DNA from: Wuchereria bancrofti
Lineage: Eukaryota; Nematoda; Chromadorea; Rhabditida; Onchocercidae
Direction of reading: 5' to 3'
DNA: 64,000 nucleotides
Assembly: GCA_005281725.1 (NCBI GenBank)
Contig: SSBO01000012.1
Span: forward strand, 523,651-587,650
The notes under the pieces were generated by a model. That model did no database searches, was not told the DNA's origin, and saw only the letters and a program-made list of their open reading frames with translations. A program made the position numbers and the translations under genes. Shown here one piece after another: positions 21,581 through 34,014 of the stretch (within the stretch, counting starts at the first letter, position 1; each line of letters opens with the position of its first letter).

Positions 21581-24500
21581 AATTTTACAAGATTTGAACT
21601 GTTTACTAAGGCTTAGTTAATTTAACTGTGCACATTGACATTCCACAGTATTCATATGGCGTTTATTATTTTTGGTTTTTGTTTTACTTGTGACAATTTT
21701 TGATCGTTTCGTTTTATTGGGTTCAGTTTTGGCTTTAACAGATTGTTTTTTTCTCAGAAACGCCATGTGAAAAAAGCTGCATTATTTGGGTTTTAGTAAT
21801 CAGTCTAATATATTATATATATATGAAGGAGTTAGACATCACTCTTTTTACACTAGAATTTTTTGTTAGTAGATTTTGATCTCCTTGAGCTCTAATTAGC
21901 CTTTCTGTATATATGAGACTTAGCAAAATACAATTATTTCTGTCCTCACAATTTTTGATAGTTCGATGAGATGAGGAATAGTTTTTGCTTTTGTATTCTT
22001 ATGTTGTTGAAGCATATAAAATTCTTATATTTAAAGTATCGAATTGCAAAAAAAAGATGCATCTTTTAAACAATTATTTCACCGTAATTCTACATTTTAA
22101 GTGAATCGCACTGATTTGTGAATTGATTATCAGTAAAAGTAGGCGGTAAATGTTAGTATTATTCTGCATACCTTTAGAATATTTATTGTTATTTATTCCT
22201 GTGATTATTGAAATTATATGTTACGTTTTTATTAAACTTGATACTTATAATGATGAGGATTAAAAAATACATGATTGCTTTAGTATTAAATCAAGAAACT
22301 GTTATATTGACCGTATTTCCATTGATTTAATTATTTATTGTTAGTGTTTTTTGGTTCTTCTGTTGTTTATACTGAAATGTAACTCACTATTTGAAACTGT
22401 TATTGGAGAAAATCTGAAAGAAAATATGAATATTTTCATAGAGATTTTTTTTTTTTTGTGAATTACTTTCTGTCAATTAATTTACTGGTTGAAAAGCATG
22501 TCATGCAAACTTAGGAAGTACGATCGAAAAAATAGGATAAACAAATATTTATTATAGAATAATAAAAGAAAAAAGAATGATAATTCCTGTACATTACATT
22601 TTTTTTCTCGAAAAAATTTAAAATTTTTCATTCAATATTGTTTTGGAGACTTTGTTTAACAAATAGTGTTTAATTACTGCACTCAGTCTTGCAGCAGAGA
22701 TAGTTTTGATAAAGTATTTTTCATTTTTCAAATCTGTATAAGTTTGATATATTTCGCGATTGTTATTTTTGTGAAATTTTGCCAGAGTATTTTTGTTAAC
22801 ACATTTTATTTCGTGTCTATCGTTTAATCAATGGATCAGTTCCATTTGCTATTTGCCATTTGAAAAATACGCTGAAAATAATGATTCAGTTATTTTCACT
22901 ACTCAGTTTTTTGTCATGCAGACCTCATCAACTACAATCAAAATTGAATGAAACAAAATCCATAAAAAATTTTTTCGTGAATAATTGTTAACTAAACAAA
23001 TTGTATTTGCATATGGCATAGGTTTTTTTAATATGATCAAATTTTAAATTTTAAAACAAAAATTTTATTTTTAATATGTTACATCAGCAATTGCTTTTCC
23101 TACCATTATCGCTGATAGTACTTCTTTTTTAAATAAGGGAAAAAAATATTTACGCTATATCCATATACTTTTTGATTCTTTTTTGTTAGTTTTCTTGTCA
23201 TTTTGTACATAAAAATTGTTTTTCCTTTTTTTTTCTTTTTTTTTGCAATCCATCCAGTTATTCATTCTTATTATTAGTTTCAAAAGAGAACAATGAAATA
23301 AAAACATTCATAATAAAAAGAAAAAAAAGAATTCCATCATTCTAATTACTGCAACTGACTTATTAGTTTCTTATTTCGTTCACTTTCTTTTTCTTTTGTT
23401 TTTTCTTCACAAGTTATCTGATTTGAAGTAGTTTAAAATGCAAGCTTGAATAGATCAAAGTTAAATTATACTTCACAATTATACTACAGTCCATTAATAA
23501 TGGGCTAAAGATTATTACATATTGATTTTTAAATTTGAAATCTAAAACATATCACTTCCAATATTATCCATTGTTCATATAATTCTGAATGATTACAATA
23601 CTAATAAACATATTAATGTTCCAAAATGTTTTTAATAATTTCCCTATGTTAGTTAGGAATTTTTTCTTTTTTTCTTTAAGCACGAAAAATATAAGTAAGA
23701 ATTGCTTCACAATTTATTTAACAGAAAGTTGAAGAAAAAGAAGAAGGAAAAAAGGAGAGAAAGTTTATTTTGATGGCTAAAATCGTTCATCAAAAAAAAA
23801 AAAATGAAAAGCAAATTGATTCACAATCATGAGCAATTTAGGAGTATATTTTATCAATAATGCTAATAACTAAGTAGTTGTCAACTCTTTCATAAAAAGA
23901 AAAATGAGGAAAATCGTACATTTTCCATTTATTTTCCAGTTAACACTTGGAAAATGTCGGAAATTATTACTGTGGAGAAATATATGTAAAAAAAAATTGT
24001 GGAATTTGATGTGTTAAGAAGAACTAATCCAATAGGAAGTTAAAAAAAAAAAGGGAAGTACATTTCACATATTTCTATAAAAATTATTGTTCATTTGGAT
24101 GAAAGCATGAGACATTTGCTTTTCTAAAAAACAGTTCTACATCGAAGTATTTTTCAAAAAAAAACTAATTTTTTCATGCTAAAATTTTTATTATTAATAT
24201 ACAATAATGTAACTCGATGGATAATTTTTATGCTAAGTGTTTATTTTATTTATGTTATGCTAAATATTAATTTATATTGCGCTATATTAGTTTAATAATA
24301 AACAAAACAATAAACAAATGTTGTGATGCCAAAAACTGATCAAAATTACTGAGCATATAATAATCATTAAATAAAATTAATGCTTTAATTACAATAAAAT
24401 AACATAAATTATTTGACACAAACTTCCTTCTATCATTATATGCTTGCTGATAATGTTTTAGTTTTATAAAATAACAATGTTTGTTTGTTTTTTTGCTTTT

Positions 24501-25153
24501 TTTTTTTGAAATGTAATTTGACTGAAATAATTTTGATTGAAAATGAAAAATAAAAATGAACGAAAGAGTGACAATATTAATGTAAGAAACGATATGATAC
24601 GATGATCAAATTAATTACCATATTTTACAATTAAAATTATTTTATTAAAATTATTCAAAGATCGAACAATTTTAACAATAGTTACATGCAATTTGTGAAT
24701 TATTTATTTATTAATGACTAATAAAAATTCTAAAATTTAGGAATAAAAAAAACAAACAAACAAACTTAATAATAAACTTCCTAAACTATATTTTTATGGC
24801 TGATATCATTTATCTGAAATAAGTACACTTTTTTCCCTTTTTTTTTCTAAAATAAATTTTACATGTTGCATAAAAAACTAGAGAAGTAAAATAAAATTTT
24901 TATTGTAATTTAAACAATTTAATTAAATTTTGTAAATAATTAAAGTAAAAAATTTTAGCTTCACAAATATCAAAATTCAAAAATTAAAGTAACATAAAAC
25001 ATANATTTAAAAAATTTTAATTAAAATTATATCCGAATAAAAATTTCACAAAATAAATTAAAGTATAAACAACAAAAGAAAAAACTTTTTAGTAAATATT
25101 TGAATGATATTAAAAAAAAAATGATTAATCACACTCATTTTATTCTATATAGA
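21581..25153. other. Convergent intergenic region
   Basis: Lies between the 3' ends of the zinc transporter (+) and the F-box-like gene (-). A+T-rich with many A and T homopolymers; no gene seen. A single N is at 25004. Confidence 0.6.
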
Positions 25154-27981
25154 TTATAAGCAATATGATAAGTTTCTTGAGCGTTTACGCATTGTAGTAA
25201 ATTGCTGAAAATAACGTTCACCAAGCATATCTGCTTCTGTCCATTGTCTAAATCTAAAATTAAAATTAAATTTTATAAATTAATAATTCATTTTTTTCGC
25301 AAGAAAAAAAATTTTTTTTTCCTAATATTTCTTTCATTATTTTTTTTTAAATATTATTATTTTTCTTCTGAAATATAAGGAAGTTACTTATTTATTTATT
25401 TATTTTTACCTTGTTAAATGTTTAAATAAGCGAAATTTAGTTGGTCGAGCCCAAATATTACCAATTAAAATTTTTAAACATAATAAATCCATTTGTTCTA
25501 CATGATAGAGTAAATCTACTGATACCGCATAACCAAGTAATCTTGAAAGATGTTGCAATTGATTTGCCTAAAAATTTTAATTTATTTAAGCGAAAGGAAA
25601 AATTGAAAATAATTTAATTTATTTAAATTCAATTAATTCAAACTCGATTAACATATGTTTTTGAATTACATATTAATTTCATATGATTAATAGACAAATT
25701 TATTAATTTTTCCAAAAAAAACTTTTTTTATTAATATTAATTTTTAAAATTAATCTTTTTGATTACTTTGTATTATCAAAGAGTAATTGGTAATAATGTC
25801 ATATCAAATTTCATAAGATTTAAATAATTAGTAGAACCAAAAAAAAAAATGCTATATTATTACCTTTGATATAATGGATAATTTTTTCAAATTCGGAAAA
25901 AAAGGTGTATCCGGGAAATATATCCGATGAAGCGGTGTTAATTTTAATTGTTGATTACGTGTTGCACCACGACAACAGTTCACTTTTCGTGAAAGACTAA
26001 CCATTTCAATTAAAATATTAATTTGTTCTTTATTGATCTACAATAATTAGTAATAATAAATAACAATAATAATTTCATTTTTTTTAATAACTTTTTTTAA
26101 TTTAGAAATTTTTATTAATTTCAACAAAATTCATAAAAATGTAATAAATTAAATTTGGAAATGTTATATAAATTAAGAATAAAAGAAATGCAATAAAAAT
26201 AATAATTCCATTTTAATAAAATTCAAAAATTGCAATAAATTTAAAAAGATTAAATTGTCATAGACTCAAAAAAGAAAAAGATTAAATTAATTTTTATAAA
26301 AATTCCATAATATTCGCATAAAATTATATCATTTATTAAATATTTGAAAAAATATTCGAATTTACCTGCGCAACAAGTAACTCAATAATTGGACTATCAA
26401 TAAATAATTGTTCCACTTTACGTCTTAATGTAAATAGCAAATGTAGTAAAGCAGTAACATTATTTGTTTTTAATTCCGAATCAATTACTATACCAAGATG
26501 ATTTGGCTCTAATTCCATAATCATTAATGCTAATGATGGATGCCAATCATATTCAGCTGGAAATATTTACAAAAATATGTTTGTTTATTTATTTACTTGT
26601 CTTATTTATATTTTTGCTTATATTTACATTTATATTTATACTCATTATTAGCATTTATATTCATATTTTCATATCAATAATTTCTAAATATTTTATATAT
26701 TTATGTTATTTATATATTTATGCTATTTTAAATAGTAAAAAATTTTAAATAAAATAAATGTAAATGTATTGATAGTGTTTAGAAAGAGAAAAACAAAAAC
26801 AGAATTGAAGAATTATCAAGGAAATCAATTTCCATTAATAATATTATAATAAAATTGTTAAAATATATTTGCATTTATATTTATTTGTTAATATTTATAT
26901 TTTTATTTATATTCATACTTATATTTGTATTTGTATTTATATTCATATTTATATTCACATTTATATTTATTTGTATATTCATTTGCATTTATATTCATAT
27001 TCTTATATTCATATTTATATTTATATTTACATTATTTATTTGTGTATACATTTGTACATAATATCATTTTATGCTAATTTAAATAATAATAAATTTTAAA
27101 TGAAATAAATGTAAATGTATTGATAATATTTAGAAGGAAAAAAACAAAAACAGAATTGAAAAATTATCAAGGAAATTAATTTCCATTAATATTATCACTA
27201 CAAAAATTATTAAAAATTAGGAAAAATGTTTATCATAAATATAAATTTAAAATGAAAAAGAAAAAGGAATACATTTTGCGCCTGTATTATGTCGTAATTG
27301 TTGTAAACCATTATATACTTTAATATCAATCATTGTATACATATCAAGTCGTTTTTGAGCTGCCTTTTGAAATTTTTTTGAAATTTGTTGCCATTTGATA
27401 ATATCAAATATGGAAGACTTAAAATTTAATATTTAAAATTTTTATTTGTTTGTTTTTTTTCTTTCCTTTTTCATTTACATTAAAACAAATAATTTATATC
27501 CCTAAAAAAATATATATATTTAGGAAAATTAATTTTTCTTTCTTTGTTAAATTTATATTAAATAAAATGATAATGAAATGATTGAATGAGAATTTTAATT
27601 TTACACACCAAAAAAAATGTATAACAACTATATTAATTTTAAAAATTTAATTTTTTATTTTATATATTTTATGCTAAATATATTGATGATAATGTTCCAT
27701 TAAAATTTGTCAAATTACAAACAAATCTTATGAAGATTAGTTGTCTAAATTTGTATTTGGTATATTCAATTAGTATTTAACATTCATGCTATCGGTATAA
27801 AAAATTACATTGATTAAATGATTAAAAATAAAATAAACAAACAAACAAATAAAAAATAAATAAAACTTACTCTATTAATGATAAGTTCAATGATTTGATC
27901 TGGAAGATTTGACGTACCGGCATGATTTGAGCAACAACGCTGTACACTAGCTATTACATGAAGAGGTAATGTAAGCGCCAT
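25154..27981 (-). CDS. F-box-like protein, nematode
   Basis: Six exons on the minus strand: 27981-27871, 27417-27273, 26556-26366, 26037-25864, 25567-25410, 25253-25154; 292 residues. Residues ~26-65 (LPDQIIELIINR, then SSIFDIIKWQQISKKFQKAA) follow the F-box pattern (LP..I...I......D...W..IS..F), so it may be the substrate adaptor of an SCF ubiquitin ligase. The rest is a helical, leucine-rich region with basic patches (TLRRKVEQLF, TMRKRSRNL) and no domain I can name; it is not an obvious LRR or WD40 array. All junctions keep frame with GT-AG introns. The minus strand reads TTTAG, then GTATTCA, then ATG, a likely SL acceptor that supports the start. The F-box call is by pattern only. Confidence 0.75.
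26565..27200. repeat. Tandem intronic duplication with TTTATA/TTCATA microsatellite
   Basis: In intron 2 of the F-box-like gene two ~280-340 bp units follow each other. Each has a hexanucleotide run (TTTATA, TTCATA, TTTGTA variants) followed by a matching tail (AATGTAAATGTATTGATA, then AACAAAAACAGAATTGAA and TTATCAAGGAAAT). Unit 1 is about 26565-26845, unit 2 about 26860-27200. Confidence 0.8.
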
Positions 27982-29435
27982 TGAATACCTAAATTTCAAA
28001 CTTAAATAAAAAAATTTTTTTCTTCTGTCGTTTTCTATCCTTCGTCTTCTTCTTCTCTCTCTCTTCCCTCTCTCTCTCCTCTTCTTCTTCAATCGTCCTT
28101 TTGTTTCTTCTTAAAACTATTAAAAATTATATATTGCTATGAAAAATTTCAAAAAAAAAGGGAGAAAGGGAAAAAAAAAGAAGCAACAAATGATCAACAA
28201 GTTGTCAAAAATGTAAAATAACTTTTTTTTTTTCAAAAAAAAAAAAGAAGGAAATAATTAATACTTTTTGTGAAGAACAGTAATTTCATTACAGATAAGA
28301 TACTTTTTAGCTTCATTTCATTTATTATATTCTATTGAAAAATGATTACAAAAAAAGAAAGTTTCCTTTTTTTTTTTGACAACAATGACAATTGTAATTG
28401 AATTTTCCAACACATTAATTTTTTTTTCGGAAGAAAAAGAAAAAATTAAAATGATCTTTTGACTTGTTTAAATTTTTGATTTTTATTAATTGTTGGTAAG
28501 AAATGATTTCCTTCTATTTATTTATTTTTTTGATTTCTTGTAATTGTTAGCAAAAGGAAGAAAAATGAGTGAATAAAATTTTAACATGCAAAATTTGCTT
28601 TTTGATTAAAAAAAAAGTCAAATCGTTGATTTATTAATTATTTTTTTTTCATACAATCTCATTGTTTATTTTCTTGTATCTAATTTTTGTTGTCTTAGAC
28701 TGATAATATATGTCATATAATGCAAATGATAAGATAATTAAATTGAGTATATGTAAAATAATTTATTAATTCGATAATTACTCTTTACAATTTTACTATT
28801 CAATTTATCGTTTTCATTTTTTTTTTATTCTTGTAATTGACAGTATGTTAATAATTTAATTAATACAATTTTAAATTTTAAGGGAAATGTTGAAATTTGA
28901 TAAATGATCATATCAATCCTCGTTTCTTTTTTTCCTTTGATACATTGGATATATAAGTTTAGGTTTTTTTTTTTCAAAATTCTCAACGAAAAAAATGAAA
29001 CAACTGATAATCATTCATCAATGATAAGAAAATTTGAAAATAGTGACAGAAGAACGAAAAATGAAGTTAAGCATTTTTAAAAAAATGCTTACGTAATATT
29101 AATTTATCACTTACACAATAAACTATTATTTCAACATTTGCATTATTACCTTGCTTATAATGTTTTTGAACTTTCAATTTTAATCAAATAACAAATTTTA
29201 CCTATAATTAATTTTTAATGTCTAATTAACATAATTGCAGAAAAAAATTATAAAAACAGACTTAAAGTAAAACTAACATTCTGTACAGTAACATAAAAAG
29301 CGAAAAGGAAGAAAATAGTGTAAAAAGGAAAAATATTACGAGCAGGAAATTATAGGTGACAAAAGGTACAGGTAGGTAGGTAATCTTCGGTATTTCGTTT
29401 TCAAAAACAACAAAAATAACCAGTTCTGTGAATTA

Positions 29436-29590
29436 ATTAATAATGATAATAATAATAATGATAATAATGATAATAATAATAATAATAATAATGATAATAA
29501 TAATAATAATAACAACAATAATAATAACAATAATAATAATAATAATAATAATGATAGTGATAATAATAATAATAATAAAATAATAATAAA
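29436..29590. repeat. Trinucleotide (AAT)n microsatellite
   Basis: Long run of AATAAT units with occasional GATAAT and AACAAT interruptions. Confidence 0.9.
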
Positions 29591-29822
29591 GCTAAACTAT
29601 TTTAGTTAGTATTATATTTTTAGTTTGAAAGAAGATCACTACATCAATATTAATTTAAATGAAGAAACAATAAAGATAGGAAAATAGAGAAAGGGAAAAA
29701 GTTTAACTTTTAAGAGTTTAATTTAGCAAAAAATAAAAATTAAAAATGAAAAAAAGAAATTATTTATAGGTCAATTTATTAAACGACAGCTAAGGCGCAT
29801 TGTGCTTCATCCAACTATTTCA

Positions 29823-29866
29823 TATGTGTGTGTGTGTGTCTGTGTGTGTATGTGTGTATGTGTACG
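29823..29866. repeat. (TG)n microsatellite
   Basis: TGTGTGTG run with CTG and ATG interruptions. Confidence 0.9.
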
Positions 29867-30205
29867 GCATTATATGCTTCACAAAAGCATAATCATTAGG
29901 AGAGATAAAAGAACAGAGAGAGAGAAAGAGGTGAAGAGAACATTCAATTAGGAATAAAATTTTTTAATTAAAATATATTTTAAATGAGCAAAAAAAGAAA
30001 AAATAAAAAACGAAAATTTACAAAGTAATATTAAATTCTAAATTTACAAAATGTTTTAAAATTGAAATATATATTAGAAAATTAAAAATATTTCAATAAT
30101 CACGGAATTAGTTTGCGGTAATGGTCGGTTAAACAATCTCGACAACAACTGCGCCATCAGATAAATACTAATACACTGCTTATAAAATTTTTTAGCAGAC
30201 TGAAA

Positions 30206-30266
30206 AATGCACACATACACATACATACACGCATACAGAGACAACACACATACACACACAGACACT
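30206..30266. repeat. (CA)n microsatellite
   Basis: CACACATACACATACATACA and similar; complementary in sense to the TG run at 30361-30480. Confidence 0.85.
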
Positions 30267-30360
30267 TTAAACGAGTATTAAATTACTTAAATTTTGAAAA
30301 AAAAAATCTTAACCGATATTCTATTCGGAAGGCATATTAAATAGACAAAAATAATAGAAT

Positions 30361-30480
30361 ATGTATGTATGAATGTATATGTGTGTGTGTGTGTGTATGT
30401 ATGCGTGTGTGTGTCTATCTCTCTGTTCTTTCCTGTCTGTATGCGTGTGTGTGTGTATGTGTATGTATGTATGTATGTGC
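30361..30480. repeat. (TG)n/(TATG)n microsatellite
   Basis: Two TG-rich blocks with GTATGTATG ends separated by a short TCTATCTCTCTG stretch. Confidence 0.9.
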
Positions 30481-33400
30481 TATGAAAATAGATAAATTTT
30501 GAATAGAATTAGAAGGATTAGCAGAAAGAGAAAATGAATTGATGAATGGCCGGAATGTTGTTGACCTTTACAGAAATGACGAGTGAGTGACCAAGTGTAG
30601 TTGGTCATTTCGGTTAATAATAGATTTCAAATTCTATAAAAATTAATTTTCTAATTCAATTAATAACTTCTATAAATAATTTTAAATTAATAATTAATCT
30701 ATAAAATTAATTGACCAAACAAACTGTCTTTGCAAAGATTAAATGGAAAAGCGCTTTAATTAATTAATTAATTGTAACATTAGTGAAATAGAAGAGAGAA
30801 TAATGTTGTAAAAAGTAAAATTGTTGAATGGAATGGAATCAACAAGCATTTTCAAACATTACATTTTGATAAAATTAATTTAAGATGAATTTAATTATAT
30901 TTTATTACTTTTACTTCAATAAATGCTATTTCTTTCTATTGAAAATTTAGCTAAATTATATGATTATGGATGTAAATATTTTAATATATTATAAAATTAT
31001 TTACATTATCTATAAATATATTACAGAAATACTTATGCATATACTTTAATATAATACTTACACCAATATATATTAAATGATTAAGTATATATTCTTATGT
31101 TAATTTCGTCATATGTCATTACATTTTAAGATGCCACCAGTTTACAGTTGTATTATTACTATCCATTATTTATTATTGTTATTGTTATTATTATTAAACA
31201 TTAAACACCATCATTATCATTCTCATTATTAATATGAATATTAATTATTATCAGTATCAAGAATTGGCATACTTTCCAAAGGTTTAATTAATAGCTAATA
31301 ACATTTTAACAAATATATTTAAAAATTATCAATACATTATGAATAATTAATTCGCCATATATTCTCTTAGTGAACTCATTTTAAATGATCGCATGATGTT
31401 CGATTATCATTTAATTATATCTTTTATTAGACTTTTGGAAAAAAAATTTAATAAAAATAAAATTTTCATTCATTTTTCTATTTTTATTTGGACAAAGCAA
31501 AACAATCTAACAATATTTCAAAAGGCAAAATAATGATAAAGCATATATTATCAGAAATAAATAATAATATTGAAATATTCCTCACATAATCATTATTATT
31601 ATATTATTCAAATAAGAGATATATGATAATAGTGAGAAAAGAATTCACTATCATGATTTATCTCAATTACAAATTTAAGACGAAATGAATGAATTTTAAC
31701 AATAAACAATTTATGGGCTAATTTTTTTCGTCATTTTTGTCTTAAAATTAATCATATTTAGCTTTAAAATATTAATATTCAAAATAACAAAACTATGATA
31801 AACGCGTATATTATCAAAAAATTAATAATAATGATAACAAGAAGTATTACTTTGCTGAATGATTAAAAGTTGTTTGTGAGTTTATTTATTAGAAGTTGAT
31901 AACAGTCTATCAAAATGTTCCTTATTACGAAATTTCAATGTTTTTTTTTTTGACATGATGAATCATAATATAATATTATTACAAATAACAAATGAAATCA
32001 AATTTGCCCTTTTACCTTTCTCTCTTTTTTTTTTTTTGTTTTGCTTAACTTTTGTTGAACTATTACAACATTTTATTACAAATGAGAGGAGAGAAAAAAA
32101 GAGGTAAAAATATGAACAAAGTTTAGATTTGAAAAATATTTCAAACATTTATTTTATCAATTACTTCATTTACTTAATTAAATTATATAAGCAAAATACA
32201 AAATAAAAATTTGTATCTCATTTTTTCTTAATTTTAGCTTCAAAATATCGTTATTTATAAGATATTTACCTTTAATTAAATGTATACAATATTTTTTAAG
32301 TTTAAAATATTTACGCATACATATCTTATAATTTGCAGTGGTGAATTAGACTATTTTAATTTAATTAATCGCTAGCATTATTTTTATATTCTAATTTAAT
32401 TAATGCTGACACATCATTTATCCTATATAATTGTTTTTTTTCTTATTTTAAACCTTTTTGCTTAAAATATGTTAAAGTTATATGATATGGAGGCGGAAGT
32501 ATAAAATGTGCCACCTGTTTTTCTTCAAGTTCTTTTTTCTTCAACGAGTAAACATATCAGCTGTTGTTTTTCTTCAAAATGATTCAAGTGATAAATTTAT
32601 CACTGACAATCTGCCTAGAAAATGCATTATCACTTTTTAAATCATATGCTTTAACAGAATTTCAATTAATCATTAATGGTGATTAGTTTTAGAAATTTCT
32701 TGAAAAAAAAGAAACTGTTTAGATCAAATTTATAAACAAATTTAATTAACAGAGAACAAATTAATGTTTCTTTTTTTTTCTTTTGCTATGAAATTAATTA
32801 ATTAATAGATTGAATATATATGTGTAATGCACATATTTTTATCATATAAACATATAAATTAATGTGCTAAAAATATTTAATGGTTATAATAAAAAAAGAA
32901 AGTTTTAAAATTTTAAATTTTACATCAGTTATCGTTTTATTTTTTCCTAGTTTTAATAATCAAATTGGTTACTTTCTTAATTTTTCATATTATTATTTCC
33001 TTTCTTAATTAATTTTAATAATCATACTTGGTTTTAGGGGTATATTGTCTTCTTTTTTCTCGATAATAATTAAAAATTTTTAATTTTATATCAATTATTG
33101 TTTTACTTTTTCTTAATTTTAATAATCAAATTGAATTTAATCAGATTTTTTTTTGCCTTTTTATTTTTTCTGAAAGTAATAATGCAGTAAAAGTTTTTAA
33201 AAAAAAAAGAAAAATTGAAATAAGAGAAGAAATAAATGATATGAATGTTATAATGAAGAAGAAAAGTATAAAGAGCAAAAATTACAGTCAACGTTAAAAT
33301 TTACAAAAAATTTTGATCATTACTTTTTTGCTAATTAATTAATTAATCAATTCATTAATGATTATCTATTCAAATTAAACATGAAGATGACTAGTTAACT

Positions 33401-33912
33401 AGTTTATTATTTACTTTTGCAATTTTAATATTCAAATTACATAGAGATATTTTATCTTTTGTTTTTAAAAGTAATAATACAATGAAAGTTTTTTTTTTTT
33501 TTAAATAATATAAGAGAAGAAGAAATAAAGACCAAACATATTTAATTATTTAATAATTGGAAATATGTGTATTTCAGTATTTCTGTAAATATATATATAT
33601 TTCATGTTTCTATACATATAAATAACTTATTTATTTGAGATTTATTAGTATTGCATAATTTTCATGAAATATCTTAACGGTTACGTATATATTTTTGAAT
33701 ATATTATATTACATAATTATTCACGTATGTGTAAAGCTTTAAGATTTTTCTTGTTTTTAAAAAGAAAAATTTAGTCACGTAAGTGCTCATTACTTACGTG
33801 TATGATATTAGTATCTATTAGAAAAAAGAGAAAAAATGATGTACATTGAATATTTCTTTTTCTATCCAATAAAGAATAAAATAATAAACAATAAAAGGTC
33901 AAAATTTCTTCT

Positions 33913-33913
<1 letters not shown>

Positions 33914-33988
<75 letters not shown>

Positions 33989-34014
33989 TTCAAAAAAAAA
34001 AAAAAAAAAAAAAA
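33914..34014. repeat. Three consecutive long A-tracts
   Basis: A-runs of 34, 31 and 23 nt separated by TTTTAC and TTTTTTC. Lengths may be affected by sequencing. Confidence 0.8.

Noticed and set aside
26855..27099. Two overlapping Ile/Tyr-rich open frames
   Set aside because: Both are the TTTATA/TTCATA intronic microsatellite.
27982..28092. Upstream extension of the F-box-like reading frame (RRRERGKRERR and similar)
   Set aside because: Low-complexity pyrimidine tract upstream of an acceptor; the start at 27981 directly after an SL-type acceptor is better.
29336..29530. Poly-leucine open frame
   Set aside because: Reverse translation of the (AAT)n microsatellite.
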